Assembly: GCF_963675985.1 (NCBI RefSeq)
Contig: NZ_OY780957.1
Span: 1,100,001-1,164,000, forward strand
Direction of reading: 5' to 3'
Origin: an uncultured Roseibium sp.
GTDB taxonomy: Bacteria; Pseudomonadota; Alphaproteobacteria; Rhizobiales; Stappiaceae
DNA length: 64,000 nucleotides
Under the pieces are notes generated by a model. It searched no databases. It saw only the letters and a program-made list of their open reading frames with translations, and was not told the DNA's origin. Numbering within the stretch: the first letter of the stretch is position 1; each line of letters starts with the position of its first letter. Shown piece after piece: positions 8,654-17,858 of the stretch. A program made the translations under genes and the position numbers.

Positions 8654-10066
8654 ATGACGAAAGCCAGGACGCTTTACGACAAGATCTGGGACGACCACGT
8701 GGTCGACATGCAGGAAGACGGTACGGGCCTGCTCTATATCGACCGTCATCTGGTCCATGAAGTGACCAGCCCCCAGGCTTTCGAAGGCCTGCGCATGACT
8801 GGACGCAAGGTTCGCCAGCCGCAAAAAACCCTGGCCGTCGTCGACCACAACGTGCCGACCACCGACCGCAGCCACGGCATCGACGATCCGGAATCCGCCC
8901 TGCAGGTCGATACGCTCGCCAAGAACGCCGCTGACTTCGACGTCGAGTACTACAATGAACTCGACCACCGTCAAGGCATCGTTCACATCGTCGGTCCGGA
9001 ACAGGGCTTCACCCTGCCGGGCATGACCATCGTCTGCGGCGACAGCCACACCTCGACCCATGGCGCCTTCGGCGCTCTGGCCCACGGTATCGGCACATCG
9101 GAAGTGGAACACGTCCTGGCCACCCAGACGCTGATCCAGAAAAAAGCCAAGAACATGCTGATCCAGGTGGACGGCAAGCTGCCGGAAGGCGTGACCGCCA
9201 AGGACATCATCCTGGCGATCATCGGCGAGATCGGCACTGCCGGCGGCACCGGTTATGTCATGGAATATGCGGGCGAAGCGATCCGCGAGCTCTCCATGGA
9301 AGGCCGTATGACCGTCTGCAATATGTCGATCGAAGGCGGCGCCCGCGCCGGCCTGATCGCACCGGATGAAAAGACCTTCGACTACATCAAGGGCCGCCCG
9401 AAGGCTCCGACCGGCGAAGCCTGGGACCAGGCAGTGGCCTACTGGAAGTCGCTCCACACGGACGAAGGCGCGCATTTCGACAAGGTCGTCGAGCTCAACG
9501 CGGCCAATCTGCCGCCGACGGTCACCTGGGGTTCGTCTCCCGAAGATGTGGTCTCGATTACCGGCGTCGTGCCGAACCCGGACGACATCAAGGACGAAAA
9601 CCGCCGGACCTCCAAGTGGCGCGCCCTGGAATATATGGGCCTGACGCCCGGCACGAAGATCACCGACATCGAGCCCAATGTCGTTTTCATCGGCTCGTGC
9701 ACCAACGGCCGCATCGAGGATCTGCGCGCGGCTGCCGCCGTCATCGGCAACGGCAAGGTCAAGGACGGCATCCGTGCCATGGTCGTGCCGGGGTCCGGCC
9801 TCGTAAAGGAACAGGCGGAAGCCGAAGGCCTGGACAAGATCTTCCTGGCAGCCGGTTTCGAATGGCGGGAGCCGGGATGTTCCATGTGCCTGGCCATGAA
9901 CGCCGACAAGCTGGCACCGGGCGAACGTTGCGCCTCCACGTCGAACCGCAATTTCGAAGGCCGTCAGGGTTTCAAGGGCCGCACCCATCTGGTGTCGCCA
10001 GCCATGGCCGCGGCGGCTGCCATCGCCGGCCACTTCGTCGACATTCGCGAATGGAAAGTACCCTGA
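8654..10066 (+). CDS. leuC: 3-isopropylmalate dehydratase large subunit LeuC
   Basis: A 470-residue aconitase-family enzyme that, with LeuD, isomerises 2- to 3-isopropylmalate in leucine synthesis. The three [4Fe-4S] ligands are Cys349 (GSCTNGR), Cys409 and Cys412 (CSMC). The family segments YIDRHLVHEVTSPQAF, VCGDSHTSTHGAFG and NMSIEGGARAGLIAPD are all present. The ATG at 8654 follows CAGGAGAGA; upstream in-frame starts add a non-homologous leader. leuD is not adjacent: an HNH gene follows after 288 bp, as often happens in Hyphomicrobiales where leuCD are split. Confidence 0.97.
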   Translation: MTKARTLYDKIWDDHVVDMQEDGTGLLYIDRHLVHEVTSPQAFEGLRMTGRKVRQPQKTLAVVDHNVPTTDRSHGIDDPESALQVDTLAKNAADFDVEYYNELDHRQGIVHIVGPEQGFTLPGMTIVCGDSHTSTHGAFGALAHGIGTSEVEHVLATQTLIQKKAKNMLIQVDGKLPEGVTAKDIILAIIGEIGTAGGTGYVMEYAGEAIRELSMEGRMTVCNMSIEGGARAGLIAPDEKTFDYIKGRPKAPTGEAWDQAVAYWKSLHTDEGAHFDKVVELNAANLPPTVTWGSSPEDVVSITGVVPNPDDIKDENRRTSKWRALEYMGLTPGTKITDIEPNVVFIGSCTNGRIEDLRAAAAVIGNGKVKDGIRAMVVPGSGLVKEQAEAEGLDKIFLAAGFEWREPGCSMCLAMNADKLAPGERCASTSNRNFEGRQGFKGRTHLVSPAMAAAAAIAGHFVDIREWKVP

Positions 10067-10092
10067 TTCGACGCAAATTTGCCTGAGACACG

Positions 10093-10124
10093 CGGGCGCC
10101 CGATGGGCGCCCGTAAGCATTTTG
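10093..10124 (+). terminator. Intrinsic terminator after leuC
   Basis: CGGGCGCCC (10093-10101), loop GAT and GGGCGCCCG (10105-10113) form a perfect 9-bp GC stem followed by TAAGCATTTTG. Confidence 0.75.
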
Positions 10125-10230
10125 TCGCGGCCTCTTCCCACCTATGAGGAACGGACAGCGTTTCATTTCGAAATTTCAATTGGTTAACACGTATTAACCC
10201 GGCTTTGGGCCGGACACCCCGGAAATGAAG

Positions 10231-10278
10231 CTTGTGAATTTATCAGGCTTCACAAGAGTGTCACAGCCGCTCTACAAT
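10231..10278 (+). promoter_or_regulatory. Inverted repeat plus possible -10 before the HNH gene
   Basis: CTTGTGAA (10231-10238) and TTCACAAG (10249-10256) are a perfect 8-bp inverted repeat with a 10-bp centre, operator-like in size. The second arm overlaps the position of a -35 element for TACAAT at 10273-10278. A TTAA-N6-TTAA sequence (10184-10197) lies further up; its 6-bp spacing departs from the 7-bp CtrA consensus. The regulator is unknown. Confidence 0.35.
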
Positions 10279-10354
10279 ACTCCCGTCTCATGAGGTCAGG
10301 CCCGCGTCCGGACAGCCGGATGGCAGCCGTCCGAGCAGGCATGAGGAGCGGAAG

Positions 10355-10912
10355 GTGACGATAGCGGTTTCGTCTGGAGCACACCCGGCTTTGGTGCTCA
10401 ATGCGGATTACCGGCCGTTGAGCTACTACCCCCTGTCTCTCTGGTCGTGGCAGGATACGATTAAGGCTGTGTTTCTGGACCGGGTGAACATCGTTTCCGA
10501 ATATGACACCTGTGTCCGAAGTCCGAGCTTCGAGTTCCGATTACCCAGCGTTGTTTCCCTCAAAAGTTACGTCAAGCCCAGCCGCTACCCTGCCTTTACC
10601 CGTTTCAACGTCTTCCTCCGCGATAAATTCCAGTGTCAGTATTGCGGCTCCAGGGACGAGCTGACCTTCGACCACCTCATTCCCCGGTCGAAGGGCGGAC
10701 AAACAACCTGGGACAACGTCATCACCGCCTGCTCCCCCTGCAACCTCAAAAAGGCCAACAAGTCCTGCAAGCAGCTAAACATGTGGCCGATGCACATGCC
10801 GTTCCAGCCCACCATTCAGGACTTGCACAACAACGGCCGCGGTTTCCCGCCGAATTATCTCCACGAAAGCTGGCTCGACTTCCTCTATTGGGACACAGAA
10901 CTCGAGCCGTGA
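10355..10912 (+). CDS. HNH endonuclease family protein
   Basis: A 185-residue protein with a 75-residue N-terminal region (LVLNADYRPLSYYPLSLWSW) common to chromosomal COG1403 HNH proteins, then an HNH domain. The domain shows zinc-binding Cys94 and Cys97 (CQYCG), the catalytic segment FDHLIPRSKGG, NVITACSPCN with the second Cys pair, and K-rich residues after it. Such genes are single-copy, syntenic chromosomal genes in many alphaproteobacteria; their substrate is unknown and no methylase accompanies it. Start is the GTG at 10355 after GAGGAGCG (10343-10350). Confidence 0.85.
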   Translation: MTIAVSSGAHPALVLNADYRPLSYYPLSLWSWQDTIKAVFLDRVNIVSEYDTCVRSPSFEFRLPSVVSLKSYVKPSRYPAFTRFNVFLRDKFQCQYCGSRDELTFDHLIPRSKGGQTTWDNVITACSPCNLKKANKSCKQLNMWPMHMPFQPTIQDLHNNGRGFPPNYLHESWLDFLYWDTELEP

Positions 10913-11065
10913 TCGTTCCAATCGAGCGACTTTCCGGGTTTCACCTATCAAAGTAAGCAACGCTTAACCGAGACGGCATCTTCCTCGGCATTTCTTGCAG
11001 ATTTTAATAAATAAAAATTGGTTTTGGCAGACGCTTCCCGCAGGTCACATCCTGGAGAGTACGTC

Positions 11066-12412
11066 ATGCTTTCAGCTGCCATCGGACAGCTTCGAATTTC
11101 TGCCGCCCGGTTCGCGAGGAATGCAAGCGGCTCGATCCTGCCGATGTTCGCGATCATGGCGGTCGTCCTCCTCGTCATCGGCGGCGCGGCCGTGGATTAC
11201 AGCCGCGCGATAAACGCCCGCGCGACCATGGCGAACGCGCTGGATGCCGCGGCGCTATCCATTGCCAGCCAGTTGTCGTCCTCCATCATGAAAGATAAGG
11301 AGATCGACCAGAGTCTTGAAGATTGGTTTGCGGCCAATCTGAACGACATGGGCTATACGGATGTCGCCATAAAAAACCTGCAACATACCGTCGACCCCGA
11401 AGCCGGCACCATTTCCGTGTCGTCAACGGTCGGGGTCCCGACCAAATTCATCCACATCGGCGGGATCGGGCCCAAGACGATTGAGGTCGGCGTGGATACC
11501 GAGGTGAACTACTCCAAATTCGATGTCGAACTCGCGCTTGTGCTGGATGTGACCGGCTCCATGGGCGGCGACATGCAAACGCTGAAGGACGCAGCGAACT
11601 CGCTCATCGACACGTTGATTTCAAAAAATACTCCGGAGTCCGAAAGCAAGATCCGGATTTCAATCGTCCCCTACAGCCAGGGCGTTAACCTTGGGGAATA
11701 TGCCCAGGCAGTGACCGACGGCAACAAGGGCACCCGGAACTGCGTGACCGAGAGAAACGGAGACGCGCAGTATACGGACGATCCGTACGACTATGACAAA
11801 AACAACGAAGAATCCTATTTCGGGGGTGGATCCGAAAATTGCGCGGCGACACCGCAGATGGAGCCTCTGACAGCCAAGCGCAACAAGCTCACCTCGGCCA
11901 TCAAAAAACTCACCGCCAACGGCTCCACCGCCGGCCAGACGGGGATTGCCTGGGGGTGGTACTCCCTATCGCCGAAGTGGACGAACCTGTGGCCGGCGAA
12001 GAGTGCGCCGGCCGACTACGACGACGATGAAATCCTGAAATTCGCCGTCATCATGACCGACGGCGATTTCAACACCTATTACAATTATGAAAATCAAACG
12101 AAATGCTCAGGCCGGGGCTGGGGCCGGAAATGCTGGACGGTCAAGGGATGGACCGAGAAAAGAGAATCGGAATACGCCTCCAATACCTCCTCGACCCGCG
12201 CCAAAAAACTTTGTTCCGCGATGAAAGACGAAGGTATCGACGTCTATACGATTTATTTCGGCTCGAATGGCAATTCGGCCGGCGCCAAGGTCATGAAGTC
12301 CTGCGCCACCAGTGTATCATCGACCTTCTATATGGCCTCCTCCAATCAGGAGCTTATTTCCGCCTTCGGCAACATCGCCAAGAAAGTGCAGGCGATCTAT
12401 CTCGCGAAGTAG
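11066..12412 (+). CDS. TadG-like pilus assembly protein with von Willebrand A domain
   Basis: A 448-residue protein. The N-terminal 20-45 segment (SILPMFAIMAVVLLVIGGAAVDYSRA) is the TadE/TadG-like membrane anchor of Flp pilus assembly proteins. A vWA domain starts about residue 155 with ALVLDVTGSMGG, where D-x-T-x-S replaces the usual D-x-S-x-S metal site, and includes FAVIMTDGDFNTYYN. Several Cys are scattered in a long insert and probably form periplasmic disulfides. No other tad genes are nearby, so this is an orphan. The ATG at 11066 follows CTGGAGAG; a terminator follows the gene. Confidence 0.82.
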   Translation: MLSAAIGQLRISAARFARNASGSILPMFAIMAVVLLVIGGAAVDYSRAINARATMANALDAAALSIASQLSSSIMKDKEIDQSLEDWFAANLNDMGYTDVAIKNLQHTVDPEAGTISVSSTVGVPTKFIHIGGIGPKTIEVGVDTEVNYSKFDVELALVLDVTGSMGGDMQTLKDAANSLIDTLISKNTPESESKIRISIVPYSQGVNLGEYAQAVTDGNKGTRNCVTERNGDAQYTDDPYDYDKNNEESYFGGGSENCAATPQMEPLTAKRNKLTSAIKKLTANGSTAGQTGIAWGWYSLSPKWTNLWPAKSAPADYDDDEILKFAVIMTDGDFNTYYNYENQTKCSGRGWGRKCWTVKGWTEKRESEYASNTSSTRAKKLCSAMKDEGIDVYTIYFGSNGNSAGAKVMKSCATSVSSTFYMASSNQELISAFGNIAKKVQAIYLAK

Positions 12413-12436
12413 AGTCGAATAAGCCATCCCAAACAA

Positions 12437-12466
12437 AAAGCCCGCCAGAACGGCGGGCTTTCTTTT
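12437..12466. terminator. Bidirectional terminator between tadG-like gene and acs
   Basis: AAAGCCCGCC (12437-12446) and GGCGGGCTTT (12452-12461) form a 10-bp stem with loop AGAAC. T-rich sequence follows on the + strand, and A-rich sequence on the other side gives T on the minus strand. It separates two convergent genes. Confidence 0.9.
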
Positions 12467-12482
12467 CGGTGCAACGGACCGG

Positions 12483-14420
12483 TCAGCCTCGGTTCTGCCG
12501 GTTTTCGATCAGGTCGTCGACCACGGCCGGTTCGGCCAGCGTCGACGTATCGCCGAGACTGTCGAAGCTGTCTTCGGCGATCTTGCGCAGGATGCGGCGC
12601 ATGATCTTGCCGGAGCGGGTCTTCGGCAGGCCCGGCGCGAACTGAATCAGATCCGGCGAAGCGATCGGCCCGATTTCGGACCGCACGTGGGCGACGAGTT
12701 CCTTCTTGAGCGCATCTGTCGGCTCCTCGCCTTCCATCAGGGTGACATAGGCGTAGATGCCCTGGCCCTTGATATCATGCGGATACCCGACCACGGCAGC
12801 TTCCGAGACCTTCGGATGGGCCACCAGCGCGCTTTCCACCTCCGCCGTTCCCATGCGGTGGCCGGAGACGTTGATTACGTCATCGACGCGGCCGGTAATC
12901 CAGTAGTAGCCGTCCTCATCGCGACGGCAGCCGTCGCCGGTGAAGTAGAGCCCCTTGTAGGTGGCGAAATAGGTCTGCACGAAACGTTCGTGATCGCCGT
13001 AGACCGTGCGCATCTGGCCGGGCCAGCTGTCCTTGATGACCAGGTTGCCTTCGGTCGCTCCCTCCAGGAAGTTGCCTTCCGCGTCGACGACGCCGGGCTG
13101 GACGCCGAAGAAAGGCCGCGTCGCCGAACCGGGCTTCAGATCGGTGGCGCCGGGCAGAGGCGTGATCAGGATGCCGCCGGTTTCCGTCTGCCACCAGGTG
13201 TCCACGATCGGGCAGCGTTTTTCACCGACCACGTTGTAATACCAGGTCCAGGCTTCCGGATTGATCGGCTCGCCCACGGACCCGAGCAGGCGCAGCGACT
13301 TGCGCGATGTGCTGGTGACATGCTCGTCGCCGGCCCCCATCAGGGCACGGATCGCCGTCGGCGCGGTGTAGAAGATGTTGACGTTGTGCTTGTCGCAAAC
13401 CTCCCAGAACCGGCCCGGTCCCGGATAGGTCGGCACGCCTTCGAACATCAGCGTGGTCGCCCCGTTGGCGAGCGGCCCGTAGACGATGTAGCTGTGCCCG
13501 GTGACCCAGCCCACATCCGCCGTACACCAGTAGACGTCGCCCTCATGGTAGTCGAAGACGTACTCGTGGGTCATGGAGGCGTAAACGAGATAGCCGCCGG
13601 ACGTGTGCATCACGCCCTTCGGCTTGCCGGTCGACCCCGACGTGTAGAGGATGAACAGCGGATCTTCCGCGCTCATTTCCACCGGGGCGCAATGATCGGA
13701 GACGCGATCGGCTTCCTCGTGATACCAGACGTCCCGGCCGTCCTTCATCGCGATATCGCCGCCGGTGCGCTTGACCACGATCACGCTGTCGACCGGCGCC
13801 TTGTCCGCTGCCCGGTCCACATTGGCCTTAAGCGGCACCTTGCGCCCGCCGCGCAGGCCCTCGTCGGCGGTGATGACGCACTTGCTTTCGCAGTCCTCGA
13901 TGCGCTGCGCCAGCGAATCCGGCGAAAAGCCGCCGAAGACGATGGAGTGCACGGCCCCGATACGCGCGCAGGCGAGCATGGCGTAGGCCGCTTCCGGGAT
14001 CATGGGCAGGTAGATGGTCACCCGATCGCCTTTCTTCACACCCTGGGCATGAAGCACGTTGGCGAAAACGTTCACTTCGTGATGAAGCTGCTTGTAGGTG
14101 ATGACCTTGTGTTCGGAAGGATCGTCGCCTTCCCAGATGATGGCCGGCTGGTCGCCCCGCGTCGCTACATGACGGTCGACGCAGTTGGCAGAGACGTTCA
14201 GCGTCCCGTCCTCGAACCACTTGATGGAAACGTTGTGGTAGTCGTAGGAGGTGTTCTTCACCTTGGTGTAGGGCTTGATCCAGTCGATCCGCTTGCCGTG
14301 CTCGCCCCAGAACCCGTTCGGATCGTCCACGGAGCGCTTGTACATCTCCTGGTACTTGGCATTATCCACGTGCGCGCGTGCTGCGACCTCCGCAGGCACG
14401 GGAAAAACATTATCCGACAT
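12483..14420 (-). CDS. acs: Acetyl-CoA synthetase
   Basis: A 645-residue AMP-forming acetate-CoA ligase for growth on acetate. Signatures: AcAS_N region at the start, the P-loop-like YTSGSTGKPKGVMHTSGGY, WWQTETGG, YFTGDGCRRDEDGYYWITGRVDDVINVSGHR (hinge and adenylate contacts) and C-terminal PKTRSGKIMRR, whose Lys is the reversible acetylation site in the family. Length is normal (E. coli 652). The ATG at 14420 is 5 nt after a strong GGGAGGT. No actP or other acetate genes are adjacent. Confidence 0.97.
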   Translation of the reverse strand: MSDNVFPVPAEVAARAHVDNAKYQEMYKRSVDDPNGFWGEHGKRIDWIKPYTKVKNTSYDYHNVSIKWFEDGTLNVSANCVDRHVATRGDQPAIIWEGDDPSEHKVITYKQLHHEVNVFANVLHAQGVKKGDRVTIYLPMIPEAAYAMLACARIGAVHSIVFGGFSPDSLAQRIEDCESKCVITADEGLRGGRKVPLKANVDRAADKAPVDSVIVVKRTGGDIAMKDGRDVWYHEEADRVSDHCAPVEMSAEDPLFILYTSGSTGKPKGVMHTSGGYLVYASMTHEYVFDYHEGDVYWCTADVGWVTGHSYIVYGPLANGATTLMFEGVPTYPGPGRFWEVCDKHNVNIFYTAPTAIRALMGAGDEHVTSTSRKSLRLLGSVGEPINPEAWTWYYNVVGEKRCPIVDTWWQTETGGILITPLPGATDLKPGSATRPFFGVQPGVVDAEGNFLEGATEGNLVIKDSWPGQMRTVYGDHERFVQTYFATYKGLYFTGDGCRRDEDGYYWITGRVDDVINVSGHRMGTAEVESALVAHPKVSEAAVVGYPHDIKGQGIYAYVTLMEGEEPTDALKKELVAHVRSEIGPIASPDLIQFAPGLPKTRSGKIMRRILRKIAEDSFDSLGDTSTLAEPAVVDDLIENRQNRG

Positions 14421-14578
14421 GTAATTACCTCCCAAACACCACTGATGGGCACGACCGTCCGTCGGATCGGCTGCCTCTTAGTCGGCGCCATTATGCTTAC
14501 CCACCTGCCAAGCGTCCATACGGAAGGGCTGGTACTTTCGTAGGCGTCAACTCTTGTCCTGAATTCCGGCCAGAAAAT

Positions 14579-14977
14579 CTAACCGATGAGACCGATCACC
14601 GCCCCCTGGATGAGGAGCACACCGAGCCAGTGGCCTCCGTCGATCAGGGTCAGAGCCCAAGGAGACCCCTGAAACCGGTGATTGACGATCTGAGTCGTCA
14701 CCACGAATCCTAACCATATCAGCGCTGCCGAGATCAATCCCGTTTTCAGGGTCGTCTCGCCGGTATGAAAGATCACGCCCACCAGCACGAAGGCCATCAA
14801 GAGCTGGCAGAGGAAAGTGAGAAGGAGAGTTTTCGGGTTCGGCCGGGTTTCTTCTTTCGTCAGGCCGGCCGCCTTCATCCAGGCTTTCCCCAGTACACCG
14901 TACCAAACAGCGCCAAAGACAAAAGCGACTGTCGCGGCAACGGCGACTGAGACCAGGTTGACACCATCGAACATCAT
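14579..14977 (-). CDS. DUF1761 family membrane protein
   Basis: A 132-residue protein with four hydrophobic helices. FVFGAVWYGVLGKAWMKAAGLTKEE after the first helix is typical of DUF1761, a family without known function. The ATG at 14977 is chosen because AGGAGG lies about 10 nt upstream; an adjacent ATG at 14974 would give one residue less. It is a single-gene unit between acs (same strand, 158 bp away) and the divergent vWA gene. Confidence 0.75.
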   Translation of the reverse strand: MMFDGVNLVSVAVAATVAFVFGAVWYGVLGKAWMKAAGLTKEETRPNPKTLLLTFLCQLLMAFVLVGVIFHTGETTLKTGLISAALIWLGFVVTTQIVNHRFQGSPWALTLIDGGHWLGVLLIQGAVIGLIG

Positions 14978-15137
14978 GGGCTCTGCCTCCTGTTGCCGGA
15001 CGACCGATAGTAAAAAAGCGCGATATGAGATCCTTATCACATTTCCGGATCCCGTTTGGCTCTAATTTCCGCGAGCGCACGCGTATCCCATTGGCGGATA
15101 TGGTTTTATGACCGACTTTTCATGGAGTTGATTTTCA

Positions 15138-17129
15138 ATGCCTCTAGTTGATCGACGCTTTTTCGGGCGGCTTGGAGCTGCACTGCTCGGCAGCGTCCTT
15201 GTCGCAAGCTCGGCCCGGGCGGAGCCGGATTACCTGTTCGTTCTGGACTCTTCGAACTCCATGTGGGGACAGATCGACGGCACATCGAAGGCCGAAATCG
15301 CCAGGTCTGCCTTCAGGGATCTTGTTGCCGATCTGCCGGAGAAGGCCCGCGCCGGCCTCATGGCCTACGGACACCGGCGCAAGGCCGACTGCGGCGATGT
15401 GGAGACTCTGGTGCCGATAGGCGAACTGGATCGGACGCGCCTCGTACAAAACGTCGAGGCCCTGAAACCGCGCGGCAAGACGCCAATTACCGAAACCCTT
15501 CGCCAGGCCGCGGGTCTGCTGGCGTCGAAAGACCGTGCCGGACGGCTGGTCCTGATATCGGATGGAATCGAGACCTGCGGCGGTGATCCTTGCGCGCTCG
15601 CGGCCGAACTCGCCAAAGCGGGGATCGATTTCAAGGCGCATGTAATCGGGTTCGACATCGCCTCCAGGGCCGACCAGGCGAAAATCGCCTGCATCGCCCA
15701 TTTGACCGGCGGAACCTACTGGAATGCCAAGGATGCGGACGGCCTTGCCAAGGCGCTCAAGGAAAGCGTTGCCGCAGTCGAAGCGAAAGCACCGGCACCG
15801 ATGACGGTCCTCAAGGCGGTCGACAAGGACAGCGGCCAGCCCGTCGCCGGACCCGTGGAATGGGTCGTCGCCAGCGCGGAGGACGAAACGGTTGTCTCCT
15901 CCGGCCTGACCGGCGGAACAGTCGAGGTCGCTCTCGAACCGGGAACCTATGTCGTCAGCGCAGAACTTGAGGAACGCGCCGGCGGTGCCGAGCTCGTGGT
16001 CTCCGAAAAAGGCGGGTCCCAGACCGTCCTGCTGGATGGCGCTCTGCCCGAAGCGACGGTTACGCCGGCCTCGGCGGAAGCACCGGCAACGTCGCTGCTT
16101 GAGGTCGCCTTCGAAGGCCCGGAGGCAAGCGGGGATTTCCTGCGGATCGTCACGCCTGACGGTCAACGCCTCGAGCGGGACCTGTGGGCTTATGTCCGGG
16201 ACGGAAACCCGGCCAGTCTGCCCCTGCCGACCGAGCCGGGAGCCTACAAGGTCGTCTACGTCTGGACCGAAGGGTCCGAGCGGGTTCTTGCAAGCGCGCC
16301 ACTGACCGTCACGGAGGTGTCCGCTACTCTCACCTATGCTGCCGAGATCGCAGCCGGCAAACCGGTGGAAATCAGCTGGGAAGGGCCTGACGGTCCGGAA
16401 GACTGGATCGGCATCGTCCCGAAGGGCGGCACTGCCGATGACTATGACGGTCGTTGGAAAGGCACAGCTGACGGATCGCCCCTCGTGATCCAGGCTCCAG
16501 GCGAGGCGGGCGCCTACGAGGTGATCTATGTCACCGGGGTCGACCAGACTGTTCTAACTCGACAACCGCTCAGCGTCGTCGAAAGTGCGGCAAGTCTGAA
16601 AGCGCCGCCGAGCGTAGAGGCATCTGCAAGACTGAAGGTGACATGGTCCGGCCCCAAGGGCAGCGACGACTGGATCGGCATTGCGCCCGTCAGCTCGGAT
16701 GCCCAAGCCTATGTGACCTACGAGCGGCCCGATGGAGGCAGCGTGTCCATTATCGCTCCTCTGGCGCGCGGGACATACGAGCTGCGCTACATTCTGTCGA
16801 CCACAGACGGATCCCGGATCCTGGCCAGTCAGCCCCTGACGATAACGGACCCGGTGGTGTCTATGGAGGGTCCGTCGGAAGTCCCTGCCGGATCGACGAT
16901 CCGCGTCAAGGTTTCAGGACCCGCGAACGACAGCAATTTCGTCGGTTTCGCCGACCCGTCGCAGGATGCCTGGGGAACCGCGTCCGGAGCCTGGGCAAGC
17001 GCCAACGATATCAGAAATGGCGAACTGGAACTCACGACGCCCGCCGAGCCAGGCACCTACGAGCTGCGTTTCGTCCTCTCCGCGGGGGATGCGGAGATCG
17101 CTGCTCGGCAGACCGTAACGGTCCGCTGA
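15138..17129 (+). CDS. Secreted vWA-domain protein with four C-terminal repeats
   Basis: A 663-residue exported protein. A signal peptide (hydrophobic 11-24, cleavage after ASSARA at residue 28) precedes a vWA domain (about 30-205) with an intact metal site D37-x-S39-x-S41 (DSSNSM), TPIT near 117 and SDGIETCGGDPC. A beta-rich, carboxypeptidase-regulatory-like domain follows (about 220-305). Four tandem repeats of about 75-90 residues start near 315, 391, 481 and 571; each has a W/F-x-G-P and a D-x-[IV]-G-[IF] core (EGPDGPEDWIGIVP, SGPKGSDDWIGIAP) and ends in GxYE[LV]xY/F. It is probably periplasmic or surface exposed. Role unknown. Confidence 0.75.
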   Translation: MPLVDRRFFGRLGAALLGSVLVASSARAEPDYLFVLDSSNSMWGQIDGTSKAEIARSAFRDLVADLPEKARAGLMAYGHRRKADCGDVETLVPIGELDRTRLVQNVEALKPRGKTPITETLRQAAGLLASKDRAGRLVLISDGIETCGGDPCALAAELAKAGIDFKAHVIGFDIASRADQAKIACIAHLTGGTYWNAKDADGLAKALKESVAAVEAKAPAPMTVLKAVDKDSGQPVAGPVEWVVASAEDETVVSSGLTGGTVEVALEPGTYVVSAELEERAGGAELVVSEKGGSQTVLLDGALPEATVTPASAEAPATSLLEVAFEGPEASGDFLRIVTPDGQRLERDLWAYVRDGNPASLPLPTEPGAYKVVYVWTEGSERVLASAPLTVTEVSATLTYAAEIAAGKPVEISWEGPDGPEDWIGIVPKGGTADDYDGRWKGTADGSPLVIQAPGEAGAYEVIYVTGVDQTVLTRQPLSVVESAASLKAPPSVEASARLKVTWSGPKGSDDWIGIAPVSSDAQAYVTYERPDGGSVSIIAPLARGTYELRYILSTTDGSRILASQPLTITDPVVSMEGPSEVPAGSTIRVKVSGPANDSNFVGFADPSQDAWGTASGAWASANDIRNGELELTTPAEPGTYELRFVLSAGDAEIAARQTVTVR

Positions 17130-17153
17130 ACCGGTACAGCATCAGAAAACGAG

Positions 17154-17178
17154 CCCGGCGACGCGTCGCCGGGTTCCC
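17154..17178. terminator. Bidirectional hairpin between the vWA gene and ureG
   Basis: CCCGGCGACGCGTCGCCGGG (17154-17173) is a perfect 20-bp palindrome followed by TTCCCCTT. It stands between convergent genes and probably ends both the vWA gene and the urease operon. Confidence 0.65.
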
Positions 17179-17180
17179 CT

Positions 17181-17798
17181 TCAGCCGCCAAGGCCGCCTT
17201 TTTCCACGATAAAGCTGACGATTTGACCAATGCCGTCACCCGCCCGCATGTTGGCGAAGACGAACGGACGGTCCTTGCGCATGCGCAGCGAATCCCGCTC
17301 CATCACCGAAAGGTCGGCGCCGACATAAGGGGCGAGATCGGTCTTGTTGATCACAAGAAGATCGGACCGGGTGATGCCCGGACCGCCCTTGCGCGGGATC
17401 TCCTCGCCCGCGGCGACGTCAATCACGTAGATCGTCAGATCGGCGAGTTCCGGTGAAAAGGTCGCCGCCAGATTGTCACCGCCGGATTCGATCAGGATCA
17501 GATCCAGGTCCGGAAACGCCTGGTTGAGATCGTGCACGGCGGCGAGGTTGATCGAGGCGTCCTCGCGGATCGCCGTATGCGGACAGCCGCCGGTTTCCAC
17601 GCCGCGGATACGCGCGCTTGGCAGAGCCTGGGAGCGCATCAGCGCCTCCGCATCCTCGCTGGTGTAGATGTCGTTGGTGATCACGGCCAGCGAATAGTCG
17701 TCGCGCATGGCCTTGCACAGCCGGTCCGTCAGGGTGGTCTTGCCCGAACCGACCGGACCGCCGATACCGACGCGCAGGGGACCGTTAGGTGAGGTCAT
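17181..17798 (-). CDS. ureG: Urease accessory GTPase UreG
   Basis: A 205-residue SIMIBI-class GTPase that, with UreD, UreF and UreE, loads nickel into apo-urease. The P-loop is GIGGPVGSGKTTL. Further motifs are the metal-binding VETGGCPHTAIREDAS (conserved Cys-Pro-His), LIESGGDNLAATFSPELAD and the G4 segment VINKTDLAPYVGADL. The ATG at 17798 follows GGAG; the frame is open upstream, but those residues are not homologous. It is the last gene of the operon, 60 bp after ureF. Confidence 0.97.
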   Translation of the reverse strand: MTSPNGPLRVGIGGPVGSGKTTLTDRLCKAMRDDYSLAVITNDIYTSEDAEALMRSQALPSARIRGVETGGCPHTAIREDASINLAAVHDLNQAFPDLDLILIESGGDNLAATFSPELADLTIYVIDVAAGEEIPRKGGPGITRSDLLVINKTDLAPYVGADLSVMERDSLRMRKDRPFVFANMRAGDGIGQIVSFIVEKGGLGG

Positions 17799-17858
17799 TG
17801 GGATAACTCCGAAAATACCGATACCCATTGTCGGATACCTGGGAAAAGAGGCCGGGAG

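Noticed and set aside
8524..8760. 78-codon frame before and into leuC
   Set aside because: It overlaps the start of leuC in another frame and resembles nothing; leuC has a clear ribosome-binding site.
12687..14543. 618-codon frame antisense to acs
   Set aside because: Shadow of acs, whose motifs and strong ribosome-binding site are unambiguous.
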